DNA from: Beroe forskalii
Taxonomy: Eukaryota; Ctenophora; Nuda; Beroida; Beroidae
Assembly: GCA_011033025.1 (NCBI GenBank)
Contig: WFMF01000265.1
Coordinates: 124,001 to 188,000, forward strand
Reading direction: 5' to 3'
Length of the DNA stretch: 64,000 nt
The notes below the pieces were generated by a model. It ran no database searches, had not been told where the DNA came from, and saw only the letters and a program-made list of their open reading frames with translations. Of the stretch, positions 47,601-57,462 are shown in pieces; position 1 is the first letter of the stretch; each line of letters starts with the position of its first letter. The position numbers were made by a program, and so were the translations under genes.

Positions 47601-50206
47601 GTTAATTGCATCAGAATAAAATGATATGTAAGAATAGATTATAGAACCAGAATTCATCTAAAAGTTGGACACAAAGTTTAAAAAAAGTATAAATTACCTT
47701 GTGATAGGTTGCGCTCATAGCAAGAACTTGTTTGCTCTTAGGGAGTTGGAAAGCAAGAGACTTCACTTGCGAGTAGAAACTCTCATCAACCAGCTTATCA
47801 GCTTCGTCTAACACCAACGTTCTGTATAGGCAATTAACAATATTTAAGGGAAGAGTCAGGATCAAAGTTGTTTCAATAATATAATGTTAACTTGCTGACA
47901 CAATCTCAGGTTGACCCTGGGGTTAGTTAGGGGAGTGAACAGGATTTGTTTTCACCCACCAGGCTTCAGCTCATCTCTCTCTAAGAAAGTGAGAAGAAAA
48001 GCCACCCCATATCTACTTTACCTGACACACTCTGTGTCCAGGGCTCCATCCTCCATGAGATGAAGAAGTCTGCCTGGTGTTCCTATTACTATGTGAGCTC
48101 CCACCACCGCTTCCTTGTGGGAGGGTGGGAAATGTTGGGGAGTGGAGAGGGAGGGATGTAAATAAGCAAAGGGAGTGGTGAGTGGAGAGGGGGTGTTCGA
48201 GAGCAGAAGGAGAGGAGTTTAGTACGGAGAATATTATTAAATCTAAATTGGTTAGATCAAATGACTTTGTCGGCTGCAAAAATGCTGAACTCTATTAGAA
48301 ATGACTGGTCCCAAAGGTCCAAAACTTCTCAGCTAACATAACCAATTCGTGAAACTTGATTTTTAAATACCTTGTTCCATTCAATAACCCACCTTGTCCT
48401 CATGGGGGTTAGTGCCCCCGATGACCAGAGTACACTTCAGTTGGGGCATATCGTGAGCTAGAGTGGATAGAACACTCTGAATCTGAGCTGCAATCTCACG
48501 GGTTGGGGCTACCACTACACACTGACACTGATGGAAAGAAGAGGGTGGGTTAGGGTAGGGAAGGTTTGGGAACACAACGCACAGTAACTCTGTAAGGGAA
48601 GGGGGTTGAGAGGAAAGGAGTTAGAGAGAATTGAGTGTACCACTAGATTGACTGAGTAAGGCCAGGTAAGTGTGAGCAAGAGTGGACAAAACACTCTGAA
48701 TCTGAGCTGCTATCTCACGGGTTGGGGCTACCACTACACACTGACACTGCGAAAAAGGAGAAGGTGGGTTAGGGTAGGGAAGGTTTGGGAACACAACGCT
48801 CTGTGAGGGAAGGGGGTTGAGAGGTTGAGTCAACGGTCACTCGATTGACTGAGGAAGGTTAGGTTAGTGCGACAGTGCGTGCCATGGTGGACAGAACGCT
48901 CTGGATTTGAGCTGCAATCTCACAGGTTGGGGCGACCACAACACACTGACACTGATGGGAAGAAGTGTATAAGAGTTAAGAAGGTCGGGGGGGAGAAGCG
49001 TTGGGAGAAAAGGGGAAGGAGGGTTCGGCAGCCATGACAAATAGGGCACTGGCAAAGTTGGAGTAAAAAGGGTCTAGGAAATTTTGAATTATCTATCACC
49101 TACCACAGAAATAATCGTGATAAATAATGCTTAAATTAACTAAAGTCCATCTTACTTTCTGGACTTTGATGTTCATAGCCTCCAGCACAATAACCCCAAA
49201 GACAGCAGTCTTCCCTGTCCCTGACTTGGCCTGGGCTATCACATCCAGTCCTATTCTTCCGATAGGTATTGCTTTCAGCTGAATCGGTGAAGGACGCTCA
49301 AAACCTGAGATGTTATGTTTTTTATTCCGAATTTCAAACGGGTTATGGAATGTTTTCCCCTGTCTGAAGTAATGACAGTTTAAAAATGAAGGAAATATGT
49401 TCTGAAAAGAATACATTTCACTAAGTACTATAAAATTGTGAGCTATACAATTATTATCGTCGCCGTTACATTATTAACATTGCTCTCAGTAGTTAACTTT
49501 AATATGAATAATATACATGTGTGACGCGTGTAGTGATCGCATCATGAGTATATTCATGAAGGGTGTGAATAATTTGGCCGGGGACTGGAGCTACGATCTC
49601 TAACTCAATATCAAATCATGAAGGGTACTGTACAATACGTTTCTTAACTGCGTACCTAGATGTCATGATTATAACTCAGAAATCAGAATAGCACTTGACT
49701 AAACGACCCTTTGTTGAGAAAATTTGTGCTTATGAGGTGCACACAACTACGCTTTGCTACTTTGCTTGTAAGAGGGTGAATTTTGACTTGAAGGGAACAT
49801 ATTGAACAGTGGCGAATATTGCTGAAGTGGGGTCAGCTGCATAGCCTTTGACCAGAATCCAAATTCATCATTTTTTTGGTCAGACATAAGATTTATTAAC
49901 ATGCCGTTCAGCAAGGATCTGCACTCATCTTTGAATCTGTGGATTCGGCTTCTTCTAGTTCTGATGATGACTTGGGGAGCACCGAGCAAGTTGAAAGCGT
50001 TTAGTGATACGAGAAGAATTGAAAAACATGAGCTGAATAGCATGTGCTGTTCGACTCCTCTATCACTCACCAGCGTTTTTAAGTCCACTCAGTACATGCG
50101 GGGACAGGTGTAGGGCTGAGAAATCCACTCTTTCCACAGTCTTGATATCACTGGTCCGACATACAGCATCTATCTGGTGGGCAACTTGCTGGAAAACCCG
50201 CGGCAT
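32684..50206 (-). CDS. DDX20: DEAD-box RNA helicase DDX20 / Gemin3, 13 exons
   Basis: Thirteen exons join in phase into 1118 residues: 50071-50206, 49156-49304, 48393-48527, 48022-48113, 47698-47821, 43597-43748, 42633-42812, 42278-42411, 40819-40916, 36635-37003, 36384-36512, 34890-35115 and 32684-34116. All introns are GT-AG. DDX20 is the helicase of the SMN complex that assembles spliceosomal snRNPs. All motifs are present: Q motif [23 protein letters not shown]; Ia APTREIAAQ; Ib [49 protein letters not shown]. The D3-type DDX20 signature ([18 protein letters not shown]) follows. The C-terminal half is disordered: a Ser/Pro/Gln-rich exon, a four-fold VNGTG repeat, and a Cys/Pro/Met-rich end (for example [20 protein letters not shown]). 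It is longer than the 824-residue human protein, mainly in the tail. The last exon is 1.4 kb. Confidence 0.94.
34110..34160 (-). repeat. 34-bp duplication of a 3' splice site in DDX20
   Basis: On the minus strand TTGTCCAGGTAAGATCCC occurs twice, 34 bp apart, just at the acceptor of the last DDX20 exon (34116). The upstream copy would add 34 nt and shift the frame, so only the downstream AG gives the full tail. Confidence 0.85.
34262..34273. repeat. Poly-G run
   Basis: A G12-type homopolymer inside the last-intron side of DDX20; such runs are likely points of assembly error. Confidence 0.6.
34593..34682. repeat. Small inverted-repeat element, CAATGATCGACCGAGG ends
   Basis: About 90 bp with ends CAATGATCGACCGAGG and its near-complement CCTCAGTCGATCATTG, inside a DDX20 intron. 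Internal words GGCAGGTTT, GTGACC and CTCGGTAAAA recur in relatives at about 485-550, 42985-43090 and 62841-62995. Confidence 0.7.
34955..35020 (-). repeat. 15-bp coding repeat in DDX20
   Basis: Four tandem 15-bp units (TTCCATTGACACC on the plus strand) encode VNGTG repeats in the twelfth DDX20 exon. Confidence 0.9.
37724..37794. mobile_element. Short AATAGGCGGTT inverted-repeat element, diverged copy
   Basis: About 70 bp beginning AAATAGGTAGTC and ending ATAACCGCCTATTT. The right end matches the family exactly, the left end less so. Confidence 0.55.
38405..38600. repeat. GTGCCCCAGGTGTGCCCGA minisatellite
   Basis: About nine imperfect units of 18-22 bp based on ATGTGCCCCAGGTGTGCC in the large DDX20 intron. 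The frames it opens on both strands are repeat artefacts. Confidence 0.92.
39860..39928. mobile_element. Short AATAGGCGGTT inverted-repeat element with a CRE
   Basis: 69 bp with perfect ATAGGCGGTT/AACCGCCTAT ends. The interior carries ATGATGACGTCACTATCAT, a TGACGTCA cAMP-response palindrome. Near-identical sequence recurs at 63253-63306. Confidence 0.82.
40680..40795. promoter_or_regulatory. Cluster of CACGTG E-boxes
   Basis: Four CACGTG sites in about 100 bp, two of them as the full palindrome GTCACGTGAC, plus CACGTGATCGATCACG, which is also palindromic. The same palindromic word is the known CLEAR-type target of MiT/TFE factors, but a role here is inferred only from the motif. Confidence 0.4.
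42243..42270. repeat. CTGT microsatellite
   Basis: Seven CTGT units directly beside the DDX20 exon-8 donor at 42278. Confidence 0.9.
45370..45443. mobile_element. Short AATAGGCGGTT inverted-repeat element
   Basis: About 74 bp with ends AAAATAGGCGG and AACCGCCTATTTT; interior unlike the CRE-bearing copies. Confidence 0.7.
45560..46342. mobile_element. 783-bp TA-flanked element with 16-bp TIRs
   Basis: Perfect inverted ends TACCTTATTACAGGAAAT at 45560-45577 and ATTTCCTGTAATAAGGTA at 46325-46342. Taking TA as target duplication leaves 16-bp TIRs beginning CCTTATTACAGG, a Tc1/mariner-like arrangement. Both ends also carry the same direct block TAATTAAGCCCTAAGG, a short A run, GGGCTTAATTTCATG and TTAATGACATGTA (from about 45590 and 46247). 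No transposase frame. Confidence 0.82.
46797..46850. repeat. 12-bp tandem repeat AAACTGACAAAC
   Basis: Four tandem copies in a DDX20 intron. Confidence 0.92.
48672..48951 (-). pseudogene. DDX20: Two degenerate tandem copies of DDX20 exon 3
   Basis: Upstream (5') of the working exon 3 (48393-48527) lie two truncated copies starting at the same acceptor boundary: 48672-48746 and 48876-48951. Each begins with CAG and TGTCAGTGTGT and encodes [20 protein letters not shown] or a variant, then loses homology after the LSTLAH region and has no donor like the real exon. The 5'-most copy has APTCE in place of the motif Ia APTRE. The repeat period is 205-219 bp and includes the pyrimidine tract. They are exon remnants of a tandem duplication. 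Confidence 0.9.
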
Positions 50207-50289
50207 ACTCACATAAGCTATGTGGGAGGTTGTGGTAATTCTTGCTGGTTATTTAAAGGTTTAAGTGGGCATAGATCCGTTTGCCACTT
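50207..50289 (-). promoter_or_regulatory. DDX20 upstream region
   Basis: Only about 83 bp separate the DDX20 start codon from the giant inverted repeat, so the proximal promoter must lie here or within that repeat. A GTGAGT precedes the ATG, which could also be chance. No TATA box is seen. Confidence 0.3.
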
Positions 50290-51763
50290 TGTCCAGGCGC
50301 CAGTCTAATGCAGGTCTAGCGCCGGTTTAATGCTGGTCTAACGCCAGTCTAGTGCAGGTCTAATGCAGGTTTGGCGCCGGTTTTGTGCAGGTTTAGCGCC
50401 GGTTTAGCGCTGGGCCAGCGCCAGTCTAATGCAGGTCCTGTGCCACTCTAATGCAGGTCTAGCGCCGGTTTGGTGCAGCTCCAGCGCCAGTTGAGCGCGG
50501 GTACAGCGCTGGTGCAATGCAGGTCTAGCGCCGGTTTGATGCAGGTCTTGTGCCAGTCTAGTGCCACTCTAATGCAGGTCTAGCGCCGGTTTGGTGCAGG
50601 TCCAGCGCTGGTTTAGCGCGGGTGCAGCGCTGGTCCAATGCACCTCGGATGCGATCTCAATATTACTTATGCATTTTATACAGATTTGACGCCGATTAAA
50701 TTATGCAGGTTTGACGTCTTTTCATGACTGTTTGGCGCTGTTTTAATGCAGGTGCAACGCCATTCCAATGCGGGTTTGGCGCCGGTTTCATGCAGGTTTA
50801 GCATGTTCAATTCTATGCCCCATGACTCTTCCTAATAATAATAAATAATGGTTACCGGTGGTAACTAACGTACTTCATCATTGTTACCGGTGGTAACTAA
50901 CATACGTTACCATGGTTACCGATGGTAACTTACGTACATAACCATGTTTATCTGTGGTAACTGACGAACGTTACCATGGTTACCGGTGGTTACTAACATA
51001 CGTTACCATGGTTACCGACCTGGTAACTAACGTGGGTTACCATGGTTACCTATGGTAGCTAACGTACGTTACCATGGTTACCGGTGGTAACTTAGGTGGG
51101 TTACCATGGTTACCGATGGTAACTAACGTGGGTTATAATGGTAAAGTGGTAAACGGTGGTCACTGGTCACTAACGTAGTAACGTATGTTACTATGGTTAC
51201 CGATGGGAGCTAACGGACGTTACCATGGTTACCGGTGGTCCCTAACAGACGTTACCATGGCTAACGATGGTAACTAACCTGCATTGGAATGGCGTTGCAC
51301 CTGCATTAAAACAGCGCCAAACATGCATGAAACGACGTCAAACCTGCATAATTTAATCGGCGCCAAATCTGTATAAAATGCATTTTAGTAATATTGAGAT
51401 AGCATCCGAGGTGCATTGGACCAGCGCTGCACCCGCGCTAAACCAGCGCTGGACCTGCACCAAACCGGCGCTAGACCTGCATTAGAGTGGCACTAGACTG
51501 GCACAAGACCTGCATTAAACCGGCGCTAGACCTGCATTGCACCAGCGCTGTACCTGCGCTCAACCGGCGCTGGACCTGCACCAAACCGGCGCTAGACCTG
51601 CATTAGAGTGGCACAGGACCTGCATTAGACTGGCGCTGGCCCGGCGCTAAACCGGCGCTAAACCTGCACAAAACCGGCGCCAAACCTGCATTAGACCTGC
51701 ACTAGACTGGCGTTAGACCTGCATTAAACTGGCGCTAGACCTGCATTAGACTGGCGCCTGGAC
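50290..51763. repeat. 1.47-kb foldback of minisatellite DNA
   Basis: Left arm 50290-50775 and right arm 51276-51763 are near-perfect reverse complements (about 486 bp). The arms are built of irregular units of TAATGCAGGTCTAGCGCCGG type. The 500-bp spacer is a tandem array of about 32-bp units (GTTACCATGGTTACCGGTGG and TAACTAACGTAC), each itself full of GGTTACC/GGTAACC inversions. No coding capacity. Confidence 0.93.
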
Positions 51764-53731
51764 ACTGTGGGTTTAAGTGGGTTATATTTGCGAGTCATTT
51801 AGTGGGTGACCCGCAAGAATGACCCACTGTGGGTTATTCTTGCGGGCTATTCGAATGAGTTATTGTAGTGGGTTATTTGGTGGTAATATGGGTTTAAAAT
51901 GAGTTTGGAGTTGAGAAAATGAACTCAAAATTATTTAAAGACAGTTTATTTAGTAGATTATTTAGTATCAAGGAAATAGTTCTAATAAATTTCTTGGCAC
52001 AATCACCTCATAGAATAAATAATCACAAGGGAGAATTACTTGTTGTCTTTTGAGCGGGCTCTGGTGTAATTAGTTTAATATACTTGGTCTGTTCCATAAA
52101 TGATATCACAATTCAATAAATTACAGGAATGGGCTTCAATGAATAGAATAAATCACATCAGGATGGAATAAAGGCGCCACACTGTCGAAGCACCTCTTCG
52201 CAATGAGTCTGAACTTCTTTATTAACGCCCGTTAACGCAATTTCATTAAAGTTCCTCATTAAACGCTCTAGGTCAGTTTCTTACTCCTTATTTTGCATTC
52301 ATCCATTTTCTCGAAGTCTGGTGAATAAAAAGCTCTCAAACAAGCTCAAACAAGGACTTTGGGACTTTTTTATCGTAATTTGTTTCACAGGGCGCACGTA
52401 GCTCTGTATTATTTGGATATTGTGTTTTTAAAGTTTAACAACGACATACAGCAGCAGGCTCCAACTGTTCTAGAATCAAAACTCCGTTTACTGGTAGTGA
52501 GATGAGGCCTACAACATTGTACAAAATTTTCCGTAGATTAATAACGTAGTTCACACGAAAATCCTCTAACCTCAACCAGTTCTCCCGAATTAAAATTATT
52601 TATGGAACTTCCTAAGTATTTTGACTTGACAGTAGTGTCACAACTACTCAAAGTTTCGAGTTGTTATGAGAGAAATCAAAATTATTTTGGGAACTATATT
52701 AACACACAAATAGGTCAGTAGGTTACATAATAGCAGTATTTGGTGAATTACTTCATCAAATTTTTGATCTTAGCATCTAACCTAACCATTGTGATAAATA
52801 TTTACAAAATATTTGGAATAGTCACAGAGCTATTAATTGTAAACAATAAAGCGATATGTTTGGTGATCTTCACTTAGATCACACCACGAGATTAAAATTA
52901 GACTTTGAGCATGCCGTCATATCCTATACATAGTAGCAGGAAATGAAGTCATTTCCTCCAAATCAACCATTCCATTTGATCCATACAAAGCAATGATTCG
53001 AGTCAATAAAATGGTTTTATTTACACCCCGAAGAACGGCAGAATGGTGTCACTACAAGGTACAAAATATAGCATAATGAGGGCATAGATCATGTGATCGT
53101 TATCTTCGAGAATAGGTCTATTATTAAGGAGTAATTACATCGATGATTATACGCCACGTGCAAACGATTAGCAACATAGAGTGACGTCATTATCTTGATT
53201 TTTAACTATAAATTGATGATGTCGGCTGACTATTTCTCTACTCGTGGGCTATTCATTAGAGAATTCCTCATCGGATAGGTCAGCATGCTCGGGTACATGA
53301 ATATTGCATTTAGCATCATGGTGCGACCAGTCATAATGGTAGTAGTTACTTGTAGGAACCCGTGCTTTACGCTTTTATTAAGAACGTTGTCTGTTTATTT
53401 CTTTACTTGGACATGTTCGTTATAATGTTATGGTTGATTTTGAATTGAAAAGTCTCAAATTAACTTCTTGACAGGTTATCTGTTTAATTGATTCATACTC
53501 AATGCTCGTTTTTGAAAGTTTCATGGCATTTGGCAACGCCTTAATTATTTTTTATGGTGAAGTTAGATTTAAACTGAAATTTCAGTCAGGTGTTCAGCAA
53601 ATATGTCAGCAGATAAATATATCAAAAGCGGTATGGTAAATGAATCGATGGTAGACAGAGAAGATATTATAATTGTTAAATATATCGGATTTGGTGACTA
53701 TAATGAAACTGTATTGCTAAAAACTGCACAG
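51764..53731. other. Intergenic DNA between DDX20 and the second GPCR
   Basis: About 2 kb of AT-rich DNA. GTGGGTTAT words recur near 51770-51890. No gene is supported; the first exon and promoter of the GPCR are expected here. Confidence 0.55.
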
Positions 53732-56508
53732 AAAATGGGTGGTTGAGGGAGGGGGATATTTTACTCGGCACACTATATCTCCTTATCTCAATAATCGGGA
53801 TTTGTAAAAACCTCCACGTTTTCTACAAAATATTCGAATTGAGGCATGAAAGCCACTCAACGGTGAGTTTAAGTACGTTTCAAATATTCCAATTAAATAA
53901 TAACTTTCAAATAATCATAGTAGTTTTGTGGTGTCAATTTTGAAAAATATATGACTAGTTTAATATCAAAGACAGTTTAAACTCATCAATTGCTTGTTAC
54001 TTATATAGGTCGGTTTGAATCCTACATAGCTTAATATCCTTCTTCTCAGTCAAAGATAAGCTTCTTCATACTTGTTGGAAATCTTTCAATCAGCGACATA
54101 ATTATTCTAACGCTTCCCCTTTGGATATCAATGTTTGGACTATTTAATGAGAGAGATATATTGCAGATTCAAGGGGATCCTTTAACAGGTACTGAAGAAT
54201 AACTATCTAAATAAACTTAATTTTAGATTAATTATTGTCCACCAAAGATGAGTTGCATCAGGTAATCCTTTTATTTCACAAACATTTGATTTTCAGCATG
54301 AGGTACAGGTAGTGTTGTCACATTTCATATTATCCCTGATTATTCTTCAGCAGTGACTGTGTTCCTTCATAGCTGTGCTGCAAGGAGTTCCATCCTATTT
54401 GTGATGCTAATAGCCATATTCAGAGCTATATCAATCAGATCACCCTTGCAGTCTAATAGGGTGAGCCAAAATCTTATTATATCATGATTTGATGGGTTTT
54501 TATTCAAAGTTCTAACATACCTCTGTCTACCAGTAGTGTTATGCGCTACTCTACATAACAGTAACTTATTGTTGTGCAGAGTAGCATGAGCAATTTGTCA
54601 GTATCTAAGTTATTAAGGACTCCTTTTTGATTGATTGGCACACATATGCATAACTTTAACAAGCTTCATATTGACATATCACACCATATCATAAAAATTT
54701 ACCAACCCATCATTAATTTTTCAGGTTACTTCAACAATACGAGTCATTGTTCTCAGCAGCCTTTCTTGGATTCTTGTGATTGGACTAACTATCTATACTA
54801 TGACTAGTGAAGAGTATAAAACCATATTTGTAAAAGCCACAGCACTGTGCTACTCAGTAAGTACTCTTATCTACCTCTTGACATTTGTTCCTAGAGTTTA
54901 AAACACTCACCAATCCCTCATCAGCTGATGATTTCATCATTAACTATTTTTTAATCAGGTCAATGAAGAGAAAGATACTTGGTCAATAACTGGACAATTA
55001 CTAGCTCTGTATCTAATCCCTGGATTCATGACATTATTGGCTCTAGCCTATCTGCTATATTTCCTACTAAAAATGTATAAGATGAAATTAAGAAGATACC
55101 AGTCAAATTCTTCATCTTATAGGTAATAATTTTAATTTACCGAACAATAATACTTTGTAATTCTGTTGCCTGATCAATTCATGATCATTATGATTTCTTA
55201 AATCACCATAGAAAGCTATATGGTTAGCTTTTCAGCATTGGATTAGCTCTACCTTATTCCCAAAACTATTGGATTCTATGTAACTAGAATCAGTACAACC
55301 TACCAATAGGCCACAAAAAGAATGGAAATCTCTGGCCATGACAATCCAGCTCATAGTAGCCTTTGTAGTATCATACACACCATGGTATATCAATGGAATT
55401 TCCAAACTTATGATGGAGGCTGAAAAATCAAGTAAGGATAATTCAGCAGCACACTGGAACTGTTTCAAAAGGTATTACTTGCTTTCTTGAGTATAATTGT
55501 GCAATGCTGAATATTCAATGAATCTGCAGAAATGAAGCCCTTATTTACAGATTCAAATTTTATTTCAAATATAAGAATTATAATTGATAAATTATGCTAA
55601 GGAATTTTCAATATTACTGAAAAATTTCAGGTTATATTGGGAAAATCTGACCTTAGGTGGATTCTTGTTTTTGAGTTCAGCAGTCAATCCATTTATCTAT
55701 GGTAAAACACTATTGCATCATCAACAAGGCCATGAAGACAGTCAAATTGCCATGAGGACTATGAATGCATTCTCAGTCATCAAGGTTAGTAAGGAATTAT
55801 TATTAGGAGTATGAAACTATTATTATTATACCACTCCAGTGCAGATAACCACAGTGCAATATAAGGGCATATTGCACTCTCAGATATCTGATATTTGCAC
55901 GAGTGCAATATCAAAATATCTAAACATGCACTGAGTGCAATATCAAAATATCTAAATATGCAAAAGTGCAATATCTCCATACAAAGGTAGTTTTCCTTAC
56001 TGATAAGGAATTACTATATTATATTATTATGTGCACTGGTTTATATTGTGACCATTTTGTGTCATGGTATAATATGCTAATCTAACTCCCCTAGTGGTAT
56101 TGTTGCACTAATTGCACTCGGCTTCGCCTCATGAAATGAGTCCTCATCAAACTCGGCTTCGACCTTGTGTGATTAGTGCTGTAATTAGCACTCGGCAATG
56201 CCTTGTGCAATAACAGCAACAATACCACTATGGGTAGTTAGATTAGCGTATATAATCTAGCTTTTAAAATTGCTAGTTGATAAAATTACTAGTTGATCAA
56301 ATTGCTAGAGTATGACTCCAAAAGAGAATGACTACTCGTGTTAGTATTATCTCTACTATATCTACACACAAAATTTCAGCAAAGTATCTTCAAGACCAAA
56401 GAGCAAACAAGTGAAAGTGTTTATCGAAGCAATGCCCCCTTAAATCCTGCCACAGCAAGCCCAAGCAATAGAGATGTGAATATGATAAAAAGAATCCATA
56501 AAAAGTAG
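53732..56508 (+). CDS. Class A GPCR, about eight exons
   Basis: Exons: 53732-53862, 54050-54188, 54351-54460, 54725-54856, 54959-55122, 55288-55471, 55631-55784 and 56380-56508, with GT-AG introns. TM1 LYLLISIIGICKNLHVF; TM2 GNLSISDIIILTLPLWI; TM3 ends MLIAIFRAISI, so DRY is replaced by FRA; TM4 in exon 4; TM5 IPGFMTLLALAYLLYFLL; TM6 FVVSYTPWYING; TM7 LSSAVNPFIYG, the NPxxY motif. A short Ser/Asn-rich tail ends RIHKK. No initiator ATG is visible in exon 1: the frame opens from a TGA just upstream, so a preceding exon is expected. The exon 5/6 joint is one base out of phase as assembled. A peptide- or amine-type receptor is possible, but the ligand is unknown. Confidence 0.88.
55835..55985 (+). 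repeat. GTGCAATATC tandem repeat in a GPCR intron
   Basis: About four units of AGTGCAATATCAAAATATCTAA type, partly inverted at the left end (GTGCAATATAAGGGCATATT). Confidence 0.85.
56072..56252. mobile_element. About 180-bp inverted-repeat element in the last GPCR intron
   Basis: Ends TATGCTAATCTAACTCCCCT and, inverted, AGGGTAGTTAGATTAGCGTA-like sequence, both continuing to TAGTGGTATTGTTGC. The interior has repeated CACTCGGC words. TATAAT lies near both ends, but the target duplication is unclear. Confidence 0.7.
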
Positions 56509-57375
56509 CTGAAATGGAATGAACTGATTTCTTTCACTGACTTGAAATCATTTTGAATGGAGGGAAACTAATTCCTGGATTAAATTATCGACCTTTTATC
56601 TTCTATCTTTTCATATAAATTTTTGATGTTAAAAATGAATAACTGTAAATACTGTGTGTAATACATACCATATATTGTTTGTTTAAGGTTTAACTTTTTC
56701 ATTTCGTACTTTCTATATGCCAGGTGTCTCATCAAATTGAAAATATTATAATGAAAATATCATTAAGAAAATACAAAAATTCGAATCATAATTCATAAAA
56801 TCTTTTTTCAAGAAAACTACCCTGATGGAAATATTACAGCGAAAGTATTATAGTGGAAATATCATAATGATATCAAATTAGGAATTCAGGCCACAAATAA
56901 TGCAATTAATGGCTTAATTGCAGTTTGCTAAGCTTATCTGACCACTGACCAGAACCAGAGAACCACAATTTTGTTCATATATCTCATTGCTCTTACAAAT
57001 TGTATAAATATGGATAAATCATTAAATCAAGTCAAAAACCAATAAAATATTGTAACAATGCAACAAAGTGTTGTCTGACGTCGTCAAACCTGACGTTGTT
57101 TAGCGATCTGCGCGCGAAACTTATAGGGTCCTGATCAGAACTAAGCAACGTCAGTGGTCATGTCAAACTCATTATTTCAAATGCGAGTCCTGGAACGCGC
57201 GCGCCGCGCTTTGTGCGAATGAGGCTAGGGGATCAGACAACGCCTGAAAAACTTGACAGGCACCTGGCACAAGCGTTTTTCGCTGCTGAGATAAAAATAT
57301 GATATGACTCATTCCACCTGAGAATAGACGCGATGCTCAATTAAGTAATTCAGAATGCTTTATGATGTCACGTCC
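56509..57375. other. Intergenic DNA
   Basis: 3' flank of the GPCR gene. A GC-rich patch with GCGCGCGCCGCGC lies near 57197-57210. No gene supported. Confidence 0.55.
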
Positions 57376-57462
57376 AATGACTTATTCCTAAGCCCACATA
57401 GGTGTGGGAAGCGCGCCGCGCGAGCCACACAGGGATATACGTGTTTAGCTCAGAATGAGTTA
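57376..57462 (-). mobile_element. GC-rich hairpin MITE, copy E (reverse)
   Basis: About 69 bp starting TTCCTAAGCCCACATAGG and reaching GGGATATACGTGTTTAGC. Flanks AATGACTTA (57376-57384) and AATGAGTTA (57454-57462) agree in eight of nine bases, an aged 9-bp duplication. Confidence 0.78.

Larger units (their letters stand above)
43749..47697. other. Large DDX20 intron (exon 5 to exon 6)
   Basis: 3.9 kb of intron DNA. It holds an E-box cluster (CACGTG/CACGTGA near 43937, 43968, 44028), two elements listed separately and a 12-bp repeat at 46803-46850. No gene supported inside. Confidence 0.7.

Noticed and set aside
50290-51763. CRISPR-like array
   Set aside because: Units are irregular, have no unique spacers, and the two halves are reverse complements; the genome is animal.
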